From Lachnospiraceae bacterium (GTDB lineage Bacteria; Bacillota; Clostridia; Lachnospirales; Lachnospiraceae), in NCBI GenBank assembly GCA_902362715.1, contig CABIXN010000001.1:193735-257734 (forward strand): 64,000 nt of DNA. Direction: 5' to 3'. Shown piece after piece: positions 1 to 9,572 of the stretch. A program made the translations under genes and the position numbers. Below the pieces are notes generated by a model. The model had not been told where the DNA came from and did not search any database. It worked only from the letters and a program-made list of their open reading frames with translations. Each line of letters starts with the position of its first letter. Position 1 is the stretch's first letter.

Positions 1-1239
1 TACGGAAGCATTCTGGGACTTATGAGTATTCAGAATCTTATGAGTGAACTGGGAAATGTGCAGGAACAGCTTCCGGTGATTCATGTGGCGGGTACTAACG
101 GAAAAGGTTCTGTTTGTGCCATGCTGTCTTCTGTTTACCAGCAGGCAGGATATCAGGTTGGACGTTTCTGCACGCCGGATGTTTTTTCTTATGAGGAAGA
201 GTTTTTATATAACAATACTCCCATCAGCAGAGAGCGTCTGGCAGAAATTTTTACAACAGTCAGAAATGCCTGCCGGCGTCTCATAGGAAAAGGCTGTCCT
301 CATCCTACCAGGTTTGAGGTGGAGACCGCTGCGGCCTGGCTCTGGATGTGGGAGGAGAAAATAGATCTTGCCATTATTGAGACCGGACTGGGAGGGGAGA
401 CGGATGCTACTAATCTGATAACAAAGCCTTTCGTCAGCGTGTTTTCATCTATAGGAATGGACCACATGCAGTTTCTTGGAAATACATTAGAGAAAATTGC
501 ATCTGTGAAAGCAGGAATTATCAAACAGGGCTGTCCTACAGTTAGTTCCTGGCAGCAGGAGGAGGCAGCCGATGTGATCAGATGCAGGGCCCGGCAGAAG
601 AACAGCCAATGCATTTTTGCAGAAGAAAAATGGATCCGGGGGCTGAAATTTAAAAATGGAATGGCCTCTTTTTCTTATAAAGAACATGAAGATATAAAAC
701 TGCCTCTGGCCGGAGGCTTTCAGGTTCAGAATGCGGCCTGCGTGCTGGAAACTTTGGACTTGCTGAAAGAATATTTTCCGGTGAATGAGGCGCAGATTGT
801 AAAAGGGCTAAAAGACTGTCTCTGGCCGGGAAGACTAGAAAAGATTGGAAGCAGACCAGATGTTTATATTGACGGCGCTCATAATACAGATGCCGCAGAA
901 AAACTAAAAGAAACACTGGAAACCTGCTTTACAGAGAAGAGAATAGTCTATATTATGGGAGTATTAAAAGATAAGGAATATAAAGCGATTTCAGACATTA
1001 TGTTTGGGCCCCATGATAAAGTTTTTCTTATAAAGCCGGAAAACCAAAGAGGGCTTGCTGCCTTTCGTCTGGAAAAAATATTATTGGAAATGCAGGTGGA
1101 GGCGGTAGTGAAAGAGCATGTAAAGGATGCCCTGGAGGCTGCCCTTCAAACGGTGGACAGCGGGGATATGATTCTTGCTTTTGGTTCCCTGTCTTATTTA
1201 AAAGAGGTGAAAGATGCTTATGGTCTGACAGGGCAGTAA
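1..1239 (+). CDS. folC: Bifunctional folylpolyglutamate synthase/dihydrofolate synthase (5' end outside window)
   Basis: Adds L-glutamate to dihydropteroate or to folate polyglutamate chains in the cytosol, using ATP. The reading frame is open from base 1, and the residues before the first visible ATG (base 22) still match the family, so the true start lies upstream of the window. The ATP-binding loop GTNGKGS is at residues 24-30 counted from base 22. An ETGLGGETDATN segment follows near residue 120, then a MDH metal/ATP motif near 146-148 and a DGAHN motif near 290. The 405 visible residues are nearly the full family length of about 420-430. It is followed after 14 bases by an HD hydrolase gene and then folP and folB-folK, so it is the first visible gene of a folate operon. 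Confidence 0.95.
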   Translation, partial: YGSILGLMSIQNLMSELGNVQEQLPVIHVAGTNGKGSVCAMLSSVYQQAGYQVGRFCTPDVFSYEEEFLYNNTPISRERLAEIFTTVRNACRRLIGKGCPHPTRFEVETAAAWLWMWEEKIDLAIIETGLGGETDATNLITKPFVSVFSSIGMDHMQFLGNTLEKIASVKAGIIKQGCPTVSSWQQEEAADVIRCRARQKNSQCIFAEEKWIRGLKFKNGMASFSYKEHEDIKLPLAGGFQVQNAACVLETLDLLKEYFPVNEAQIVKGLKDCLWPGRLEKIGSRPDVYIDGAHNTDAAEKLKETLETCFTEKRIVYIMGVLKDKEYKAISDIMFGPHDKVFLIKPENQRGLAAFRLEKILLEMQVEAVVKEHVKDALEAALQTVDSGDMILAFGSLSYLKEVKDAYGLTGQ

Positions 1240-1253
1240 GCGGCGAGGATATT

Positions 1254-1778
1254 ATGAAATATGCAGAACGAATTATAAAGCATCCTGAATTTACAGCACT
1301 GCAAAAAAAAATCCGCAGGCTGGAAAAGGAAAGGATCTACTGTCATCATGAGCTGGAACACAGTCTGGATGTGGCACGTATGGCATGGATTTATTTTCTG
1401 GAGGATTGTCACAGGCGGGGACAGATTTTTCCGGAAAAGATTCTGGAAGAAAAAAAAGATGATATTTATACAGGGGCCCTGCTGCATGATATTGGGCGGG
1501 CAGGACAGTATGAAAGCGGTGTTCATCATTCTGTAGTGGGCCAGGAGATTGCCCGGCGTATTTTGTCAGATATTGGTTTTCCGAAAGAGCGGGAATTGAA
1601 GATTCTTAAAATGATTTCGGAGCATCACAAAGACGGGGCAGATTTAGAACAAGAATGTTTTTGGGCGGATATTTATATTAAAAAGGCCGATCATGACAGC
1701 AGAAACTGTTTTTTGTGTGAGGCGTCAGATAGCTGTAAATGGCAAGTAGAAGAGAGAAACAAAACCATTCATTGTTAA
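1254..1778 (+). CDS. HD-domain phosphohydrolase of the folate operon
   Basis: A 174-residue protein with an HD metal-dependent phosphohydrolase fold. The paired His-Asp is at residues 78-79, with supporting histidines at 31, 32, 36, 91-92 and 124-125. The C-terminal tail has three cysteines (152, 155, 161) in a C-x2-C-x5-C arrangement, which suggests an extra metal site. It lies between folC and folP. A role in removing phosphates from a pterin precursor (dihydroneopterin triphosphate or monophosphate) is an inference from position only. The start is the ATG at 1254, with a GCGAGG-like ribosome binding site. The HD call is firm; the substrate is unknown. Confidence 0.8.
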   Translation: MKYAERIIKHPEFTALQKKIRRLEKERIYCHHELEHSLDVARMAWIYFLEDCHRRGQIFPEKILEEKKDDIYTGALLHDIGRAGQYESGVHHSVVGQEIARRILSDIGFPKERELKILKMISEHHKDGADLEQECFWADIYIKKADHDSRNCFLCEASDSCKWQVEERNKTIHC

Positions 1779-1832
1779 AACAGCTGTAAATCAGTAAAGT
1801 ATTTGTCTGGTATTTTAGGAGGGCAAAAAGAT

Positions 1833-2639
1833 ATGCTTATTGGAAATAAAGAATTTGATACAGATCATCATACCTATATCATGGGAATCTTAAATGTTAC
1901 ACCGGATTCCTTTTCAGATGGAGGGAAGTTTAACAGTCTTGACCGGGCGCTGGCGCATGTGCAGCAGATGATAGAAGAAGGAGCTGATATAATTGATATA
2001 GGCGGCGAGTCTACAAGGCCCGGATATCAGAAAATTTCTGAGCAGGAAGAAATAGACCGGGCAGTTCCTGTAATCGAGGCTGTCCGGAAAAGATTTGACA
2101 TACCGATCTCTTTGGATACTTATAAAAGTGCCGTTGCCAGAGAAGGACTTGCTGCCGGGGCGGATTTAATCAATGACATCTGGGGACTGAAATATGACAG
2201 CCAGATGGCGGATGTAATTGCGGAATCAAAGGCTGTCTGCTGTCTGATGCACAACAGAGAAACTGCCCGGTACAAAAGGTTTATGCCAGAGCTTTTGGAT
2301 GATATGAAAGAATCTCTGGCAAAAGCCCAAAAAGCAGGGATTTCAAAGGAGAAAATCATTTTGGACCCCGGAATCGGATTTGGTAAAACCTATGAGCAGA
2401 ATCTGACTGCTTTGAATCATCTAGAAGAATTAAAAGGGCTTGGATTTCCCGTTCTTCTTGGCGTTTCCAGAAAGTCTGTGATTGGTCTGACTCTGGATGT
2501 GCCCGCCGGTGACCGGCTGGCCGGGACTTTGGCTGCTACAGTGTTAGGAGTTTTAAAAGGCTGTGCCTTTGTGCGGGTTCATGATGTAAAAGAAAATCTT
2601 CATGCTGTTAAAATGACAGAAGCAATATTGAGAGGATAA
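1833..2639 (+). CDS. folP: Dihydropteroate synthase
   Basis: Condenses 6-hydroxymethyl-dihydropterin pyrophosphate with p-aminobenzoate; this is the sulfonamide target. The protein of 268 residues has a TIM-barrel layout. The signature GILNVTPDSFSDGG is near residues 18-31, followed by DIGGESTRPG, a DTYKS segment, an NDI motif, DPGIGFGKT and a C-terminal LGVSRKS loop. An open TTG lies 30 bases upstream, but a strong AGGAGGG site (1817-1823) sits 9 bases before the ATG at 1833, so that ATG is the start. The gene ends two bases before the folB-folK fusion, which indicates translational coupling. Confidence 0.95.
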   Translation: MLIGNKEFDTDHHTYIMGILNVTPDSFSDGGKFNSLDRALAHVQQMIEEGADIIDIGGESTRPGYQKISEQEEIDRAVPVIEAVRKRFDIPISLDTYKSAVAREGLAAGADLINDIWGLKYDSQMADVIAESKAVCCLMHNRETARYKRFMPELLDDMKESLAKAQKAGISKEKIILDPGIGFGKTYEQNLTALNHLEELKGLGFPVLLGVSRKSVIGLTLDVPAGDRLAGTLAATVLGVLKGCAFVRVHDVKENLHAVKMTEAILRG

Positions 2640-2641
2640 TT

Positions 2642-3478
2642 ATGGATAAAATTAAAATTCAAAATCTGGAAGTTTTCGGGAAGCATGGCGTCTTTCAGGA
2701 GGAAAATACACTGGGACAAAAGTTTTTACTGAATGCAGTATTGTATACCGATGTCAGAAAAGCCGGGATGAGTGATGAACTGGCAGACTCCATTCACTAT
2801 GGAGATATCTGCCACTATATGACAGATTTTATGCGGAATCACACCTTTAAGCTTATTGAATCGGCGGCTGAACATCTGGCAGAAGCGCTGCTGCTGAATA
2901 TTAAGCATCTAAAGGCTATTGATCTGGAAATAAAAAAGCCTTGGGCGCCCATTGGGCTTCCCATCGAGACAGTTTCCGTAGAAATTCATAGAACATGGCA
3001 CGATGTTTGTCTGTCCATCGGATCTAATCTGGGAGACCGCAGAAAAAATCTGGAGTTTGGAATCGGGCAGCTTAGACAGATGCCTTCTGCAAGAAATGTC
3101 AGAGTATCGACTTTTATAGAAACGCAGCCGTATGGTATGACAGACCAGCCTGAGTTTTTTAATGGAGCAGTCCGGTTTGATACGCTGTCAGAGCCAGAAG
3201 AACTGTTAAAGAAGCTGCATGAGATTGAGGCGGCCGCCAACAGGGAGCGGACGATACACTGGGGGCCAAGAACGCTGGATCTTGACATTATTTTTTGGGA
3301 TGATTTGATTTATGAAAGTGATGATCTTATGATTCCCCATACGGATATGCAGAACCGGGACTTCGTGCTTCGTCCTCTGGCGCAGCTGTGCCCGGGAAAG
3401 GTTCATCCGGTTCTTGGTAAAACCGTGTTACAGATGCTTCAGGAAAAGGAGAGGGAAAGTAATGAGCAGACAGTATGA
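2642..3478 (+). CDS. folB-folK: Fused dihydroneopterin aldolase / HPPK
   Basis: A single 278-residue chain joins two consecutive folate steps. Residues 1-116 are a dihydroneopterin aldolase: a GKHGVFQEE motif at 13-21 and a conserved IKKPWAPI segment near 97-104 that carries the catalytic lysine. From about residue 122 it is 6-hydroxymethyl-dihydropterin pyrophosphokinase, with GSNLGDR at 127-133 and the GPRTLDLDII signature in its C-terminal half. The product feeds FolP, encoded directly upstream. The end overlaps the next gene by 17 bases. FolB-FolK fusions are known in Clostridia; both halves look intact. Confidence 0.93.
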   Translation: MDKIKIQNLEVFGKHGVFQEENTLGQKFLLNAVLYTDVRKAGMSDELADSIHYGDICHYMTDFMRNHTFKLIESAAEHLAEALLLNIKHLKAIDLEIKKPWAPIGLPIETVSVEIHRTWHDVCLSIGSNLGDRRKNLEFGIGQLRQMPSARNVRVSTFIETQPYGMTDQPEFFNGAVRFDTLSEPEELLKKLHEIEAAANRERTIHWGPRTLDLDIIFWDDLIYESDDLMIPHTDMQNRDFVLRPLAQLCPGKVHPVLGKTVLQMLQEKERESNEQTV

Positions 3479-4121
3479 TTATATTTTCTGGGATTTGGAT
3501 GGGACCATTATGGATACTTTTGAGGGGATATCTGCGGGACTTCAATATGCACTGGCATTTTTCGGAATCCGGGAAACAGATGAAAGTATAATCAGGACAT
3601 TTATCGGACCGCCGCTTCGGGACTCTATACCTCAAAGATATGCTTTGGATAGATACCAGACGGAAGTTGCAGTTGAAAAATACAGGGAATTTTACGAAGA
3701 CGGGGGGATGTTTTTATGCCGTCCGTACCCGGGAGTTGTGAAGGTTCTGGAAAAATTAAAAAAACAAGGCTATCGGCAGATTGTAACGTCCTCCAAACCG
3801 GAAGTAATGTGCAGAAAAATATTGGAAAAGTTTAAGCTGACAGATTTTTTTGATGCAATTGTGGGAGCCAGCCTGGATGGAAAAATTGATACCAAACAGG
3901 AAGTTTTAGAGGAGGCATTTCGCAGAATGTCTTTGAACGATCGTTCCCGGGTAGTTTTGATTGGAGATACAAAATATGATGCCCAGGGGGCCCGGCTGGC
4001 CGGAATTGCCTGTATTGGAATTACTTATGGATTTGGAAGCAGACAGGATTTCTGTGAATATGAACCGGCAGCAGTATTTGATTCCATTGAAGAGGCAGAA
4101 GGATATATAAATAAAAACTAA
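3462..4121 (+). CDS. HAD-IA hydrolase, phosphoglycolate phosphatase-like
   Basis: A 219-residue phosphatase of the haloacid dehalogenase superfamily. The nucleophile motif DLDGT is at residues 11-15, a TSSKPE motif-II region lies mid-protein, and an IGDTKYD acidic motif lies near the C-terminus. The helical cap domain between motifs I and II resembles phosphoglycolate or pyrophosphate phosphatases. An open frame extends 48 bases upstream, but AGGAGAGGG sits just before the ATG at 3462, so that start is preferred. It overlaps folB-folK and is therefore probably cotranscribed. A dephosphorylation step in folate synthesis is possible but unproven. Confidence 0.85.
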   Translation: MSRQYDYIFWDLDGTIMDTFEGISAGLQYALAFFGIRETDESIIRTFIGPPLRDSIPQRYALDRYQTEVAVEKYREFYEDGGMFLCRPYPGVVKVLEKLKKQGYRQIVTSSKPEVMCRKILEKFKLTDFFDAIVGASLDGKIDTKQEVLEEAFRRMSLNDRSRVVLIGDTKYDAQGARLAGIACIGITYGFGSRQDFCEYEPAAVFDSIEEAEGYINKN

Positions 4122-4164
4122 CAGATTGCTTCTAAAATGAAAAATCTGAATGGAGATCATGCAG

Positions 4165-4938
4165 ATGAAGGATAAATTTACAATTGTAAAAGGAATGTTT
4201 ATCAGCATACTATGCTATGCCCTGGTTACAACCGGAGTTTATACCGCTGTTACCCAGCTGGGCCCTGGCACAGGCAGCGAACATGCCATGCTTGCTCAGA
4301 CCGGGGCTAATGTTTTAGGTCTGGCGGTGCTTCTGGTATGTTACCGGCGGGGAATGTTTTCTTTTTTTAAACAAAAGGCGGCGCCGGGAACAGGAGAGGC
4401 ACTGATCTGGATTGTGATTTGTGTCTGCGCATCTGTTGTGCTGAATGATTTTCTGTCGGTATCGTTCCTTCAGGAGCTGTTTCCCTCCTGGCAGAGTACA
4501 GAGACGCTGATGTATTCAGACCGGCCGGTTTTTATTGTACTTGCGGCCTGTATCACAGGACCTGCGGCGGAGGAATTTTTATACAGAGGTGTTGTTTTTC
4601 AGGGGCTGAAAAAAATTGCAGGGTTCTGGCCGGGGGTATTTTTATCGGCATTTGTGTTTGGGCTGCTGCATATGAATCCTCTTCAGGGATTTTACGCCGG
4701 TATTTTGGGACTTTTATTTGCATTTTTATATCATCGGACCGGAAAGCTTTTGATGGCGGTCCTTGCCCATGCTCTGGTGAATACAATCAGTGTTGTACTG
4801 CATCTTACGGGGCTGTACAGGTATTATGGCAGTGAGAATACGGCTATGATCCTGATTTCATCGGCATCTGCAGCTATCTGCCTTCTGCTTTTATGGAAGC
4901 AGTTAAAAAAATATTTAAAAAGCAGGAAAACAGTTTGA
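4165..4938 (+). CDS. CPBP-family intramembrane metalloprotease
   Basis: A polytopic membrane protein of about 257 residues from the CPBP/Abi (CAAX protease and bacteriocin-processing) family. The catalytic EE-x3-R motif appears as AAEEFLYRG near residue 137. It is followed by FGLLHMN and HALVNT, which carry the two conserved histidine motifs. Around six to seven hydrophobic segments are visible. ATGs at 4150 and 4159 are also in frame, but a GGAG at 4152-4155 best serves the ATG at 4165. Target peptides cannot be named. It sits 43 bases after the HAD gene, at the end of the folate-led gene string. Confidence 0.85.
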   Translation: MKDKFTIVKGMFISILCYALVTTGVYTAVTQLGPGTGSEHAMLAQTGANVLGLAVLLVCYRRGMFSFFKQKAAPGTGEALIWIVICVCASVVLNDFLSVSFLQELFPSWQSTETLMYSDRPVFIVLAACITGPAAEEFLYRGVVFQGLKKIAGFWPGVFLSAFVFGLLHMNPLQGFYAGILGLLFAFLYHRTGKLLMAVLAHALVNTISVVLHLTGLYRYYGSENTAMILISSASAAICLLLLWKQLKKYLKSRKTV

Positions 4939-5024
4939 ATACTTTAAAATCACTTTATCAGACAAGAAGTGTGATAAAAAGATAGATAAAAGAATGGTTA
5001 ACAAAAGAAAGTGAGGGAATGAGA

Positions 5025-5801
5025 ATGGCAGCGATATTTTTTGATATAGACGGAACGCTGTGGGACAGGGAAAACCGGATACCTGAAAGCACAAAAGAGG
5101 CGGTGTTAAGACTTCGGGAAAAGGGGCATCTGTCTTTTTTATGCAGTGGGAGAACGAAAGCTTTGATCAGAGATGAGAAGCTGCTTGGCCTGGGGTTTGA
5201 CGGTATTCTAGGTGGATGCGGCACCCAGATTGTATATCGGGGGGAGCGTCTGTTCTGCCATGAAATTGAAAAAGAGACGCTGATAAAAACCGTGAGGATT
5301 TTAAAAGAATGCAGAATGCCCATTTTGATGGAGGGGGAGACGTATATGTTTATGGATCCTGAAGTTGCTGCCAATCCCTATGGACGATATATTCAGGAGA
5401 CCCTTGGGGAGTTTGTAAAACCTCTCACCGGGAATGAAGATCAGTGGAGGGCCAGCAAGCTTACCGTTATGATTCCGGGAGCGGATGTTGAGCGGGCAGA
5501 GCATCTTTTGAAGGATGATTATCAAATGCTGTGTCATGGGAAATGGGTGATGGAGCTTGTTCCAAAGGGTTTTTCCAAAGCAAAGGGTATTCAGAAGGTT
5601 TGTGAAGCCCTTGGTATTTCACGGGATGATACCGTTGCATTTGGCGACAGCATTAATGACAGAGATATGCTGGAATATGCAGCCTGCGGGATTGCCATGG
5701 GAAATGGTACAGAGGCTGCAAAAGAAGCGGCAGATTACATTACAGATGATATTCATCAGGACGGGATTTATCATGCCCTGGAACATTTTGGGCTGATTTA
5801 G
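5025..5801 (+). CDS. Cof-type HAD-IIB sugar/nucleotide phosphatase
   Basis: A 258-residue HAD-IIB (Cof) phosphatase. Motif I FFDIDGT is at residues 5-11, the cap domain is in the middle, and the closing motif GDSINDRDML is near the C-terminus. Members dephosphorylate sugar phosphates, pyridoxal phosphate or FMN; the substrate cannot be read from the sequence. The in-frame ATG at 5019 lies too close to the GAGGG site (5013-5017), so the ATG at 5025, seven bases behind the site, is chosen. The gene precedes the groE promoter region. Confidence 0.88.
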   Translation: MAAIFFDIDGTLWDRENRIPESTKEAVLRLREKGHLSFLCSGRTKALIRDEKLLGLGFDGILGGCGTQIVYRGERLFCHEIEKETLIKTVRILKECRMPILMEGETYMFMDPEVAANPYGRYIQETLGEFVKPLTGNEDQWRASKLTVMIPGADVERAEHLLKDDYQMLCHGKWVMELVPKGFSKAKGIQKVCEALGISRDDTVAFGDSINDRDMLEYAACGIAMGNGTEAAKEAADYITDDIHQDGIYHALEHFGLI

Positions 5802-5967
5802 TACTAAAAAGAAAGATTGCTGCATAGACTGGAAAGAGAGTCTGCTGTTTGTACAGGCCCGGAGGTTATTTTTGCATAGAAAAATAAAAAAATGAGGAAA
5901 CAAGAGATTAAAAGAGTAAATAAAAGAAATAAATAGAATAAATGCCAAAAAACCGAATATAATCTGT

Positions 5968-5996
5968 TTGCACAAAAGTGGTAAAAAAACTATTAT
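5968..5996 (+). promoter_or_regulatory. SigA-type promoter of groESL
   Basis: TTGCAC (5968-5973) and TATTAT (5991-5996) are separated by exactly 17 bases. The CIRCE operator starts 12 bases downstream. The rest of the 223-base gap between the HAD gene and groES upstream of this (5802-5967) is AT-rich and shows no convincing gene or terminator. Confidence 0.85.
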
Positions 5997-6007
5997 AGGT
6001 TCAACGG

Positions 6008-6034
6008 TTAGCACTCGTGAAAAGTGAGTGCTAA
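6008..6034 (+). promoter_or_regulatory. CIRCE operator (HrcA binding site)
   Basis: A perfect TTAGCACTC, nine-base spacer, GAGTGCTAA inverted repeat, which is the canonical HrcA heat-shock operator. It overlaps the expected transcription start of groES-groEL, so HrcA should repress the operon at normal temperature. hrcA itself is not in the window. Confidence 0.97.
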
Positions 6035-6050
6035 TAAACAGAAGTGATGA

Positions 6051-6365
<315 letters not shown>

Positions 6366-6392
6366 TCCAGGTTTGAATTTATACAAATATAA

Positions 6393-8048
<1,656 letters not shown>

Positions 8049-8076
8049 TCGGTAAAAAACCAGCGACGCACAAAAT

Positions 8077-8137
8077 AAAAGAAAGGGAAATCCCCATCAG
8101 AGAGTTCACTCTCATGAGGGGGATTTCCCTTTCTTTT
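8077..8137 (+). terminator. Intrinsic terminator of groESL
   Basis: A very long, almost perfect inverted repeat of about 28 bases per arm with a four-base loop (TTCA at 8105-8108). The 5' arm starts with an A-run and the 3' arm ends in CTTTCTTTT, so it could act in both directions. Confidence 0.9.
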
Positions 8138-8159
8138 GTTTTCGTATGACGTAGTCATG

Positions 8160-8211
8160 CGGCATCGAGCGTTCTTTGAACGCGAGATAAGCGTCGCGTA
8201 AGTCGTGGCAG
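8160..8211. repeat. 52-bp intergenic repeat, copy 1
   Basis: The first of two 52-base direct repeats, 15 bases apart, that differ at only a few positions. Each contains a hairpin GCGTTC-TTT-GAACGC and a second potential stem CGCGA...TCGCG. No gene is visible. It resembles a REP-like palindromic element placed behind the groESL terminator. Confidence 0.8.
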
Positions 8212-8226
8212 TATACCATGGTTACA

Positions 8227-8278
8227 CGGTATCGAGCGTTCTTTGAACGCGAGATAAGCATCGCGTAAGTTGTGGCAG
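8227..8278. repeat. 52-bp intergenic repeat, copy 2
   Basis: The second copy of the 52-base repeat, with the same internal hairpin GCGTTC-TTT-GAACGC. Differences from copy 1 are C-to-T or G-to-A type changes near the left end, in the middle and near the right end. The start-to-start period is 67 bases. Confidence 0.8.
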
Positions 8279-8445
8279 CAGAGCAAATTTTTACAACCTG
8301 AAGTTACAAATTATTCTCTTTTAACTGTTTTTCAAATAAGCGTTTTTTTGATACACTTTCAGTAAAGGAATCAGGTAACTGAAAAGTTATTATCCAATGA
8401 AGGGTTAACGAATCAAAGACTAGTATAAGAAAAGGAGAATATGTG
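8279..8445. other. AT-rich leader upstream of the first UroD-like gene
   Basis: This stretch completes the 397-base gap after groEL. It is AT-rich, holds no ORF of note, and ends in AAAGGAG (8431-8437), the ribosome binding site of the next gene. A promoter for that gene is expected here, but no well-spaced -35/-10 pair is clear. Confidence 0.5.
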
Positions 8446-9438
8446 ATGCAGACAAACAAAGAAGCTTTACTGGCATTGTTCCGTGGAGAGAAGGCAGATT
8501 TTATTCCGGAAATTTATTCAACCATGAAGGATGTAGTGTTTCCAGGAGAACGTTTTATCGAATTAGGAGATAAGTTTGATCCTTATGGTACCGGTCCTGA
8601 TGCCTGGGGAGTTCTGTGGACCAATCAGGGCCCGAATCCTATGATCGACGGAAATATGGTAGCAAAAGATTTTAAACTGTTTGATGATATGGATGAATGG
8701 AAAGAGAAAGTTAAATTTCCGCCATTGGATTTTATGCCTATTGAAGATATTTTTAAGGGAATGTGTCATGGTATGCATGTAAATCCTGAAACAGATGTGG
8801 TCAGCTGTCTCCTTCTGTCCGGTCAGTTTGAACGTATGAATCAGATGATCGGTATGGAAAATGCACTCTGTGCGTTTTATGAATATCCGGATGAGGTGCA
8901 TAAATTTTTTGACGCTATGTGTGAATATAAGTTAAAATGTATTGATCTGGCATATAAATATCTGCATCCGGATATGATTCACATGCACGATGATTGGGGA
9001 ACAAATGATAATATGTTCTTTTCACCGGATATCTGGAGAGAGTTTATCAAGCCAAATGAGAAAAAATATGCAGACCGGATTCATGAACTTGGCATGATTT
9101 ATATGCATCATTCCTGCGGATATATCCAGCAGATCATTCCTGATCTTGTGGAAATTGGAGTTGACTGTATAGAGCCGGTAATGGTGAAAAATGATGTAGA
9201 CTATATTTTGGATAATTTTGGTGATAAAATTACAGTAGTAGGAGGTCTGGACAACCAGAAAATGGAAGCTCCTGGTTCTACGGAAGAAGAGATTCGGGCT
9301 GAAATTAAAGCAAGAATGGACCGGTATGTAAATAAGGGCAGATACGTTCCATATTATATTCCTACAGACGAATCCAAATTTGGAATTTACATTGATGAAG
9401 TAAATAAATATGGAAGAATGATAGAATTGAAAAAATAA
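8446..9438 (+). CDS. UroD/MtaA-family protein A (putative methyltransferase)
   Basis: A 330-residue member of the uroporphyrinogen decarboxylase superfamily, on the branch that includes corrinoid-dependent methyltransferases (MtaA, CmuA-type) rather than heme enzymes. It has an HDDWGT segment at residues 181-186 and a HHSCG motif with candidate zinc ligands H222 and C224. A second member lies at 16900-17883 on the other strand and shares the NMFFSPDIWRE block. No corrinoid protein gene is visible nearby, so the methyl donor and acceptor are unknown. The in-frame GTG at 8443 is rejected because AAAGGAG fits the ATG at 8446 better. It stands alone, ahead of a terminator. Confidence 0.8.
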   Translation: MQTNKEALLALFRGEKADFIPEIYSTMKDVVFPGERFIELGDKFDPYGTGPDAWGVLWTNQGPNPMIDGNMVAKDFKLFDDMDEWKEKVKFPPLDFMPIEDIFKGMCHGMHVNPETDVVSCLLLSGQFERMNQMIGMENALCAFYEYPDEVHKFFDAMCEYKLKCIDLAYKYLHPDMIHMHDDWGTNDNMFFSPDIWREFIKPNEKKYADRIHELGMIYMHHSCGYIQQIIPDLVEIGVDCIEPVMVKNDVDYILDNFGDKITVVGGLDNQKMEAPGSTEEEIRAEIKARMDRYVNKGRYVPYYIPTDESKFGIYIDEVNKYGRMIELKK

Positions 9439-9503
9439 GCAGCTTTTCGGTTATACGAGACTGTGAAGAGAAGTTTGTAAATAAAATTTCTTCTATGATA
9501 ATG

Positions 9504-9547
9504 AAGGGTAAAAGGCTACAGAAAATAGCACTTTTACCCTTGTTTTA
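9504..9547. terminator. Bidirectional terminator between convergent genes
   Basis: The stem AAGGGTAAAAG (9504-9514) pairs with CTTTTACCCTT (9531-9541) and is followed by TGTTTT. An A-rich 5' side allows use from the minus strand as well, where the PucR-type gene ends. Confidence 0.8.
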
Positions 9548-9572
9548 TATATAGCAGTTATTAAAAGGCATG

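Noticed and set aside
5820..5860. Weak stem AGACT...AGTCT after the Cof-type HAD gene
   Set aside because: Only five base pairs with no T-run; not supported as a terminator.
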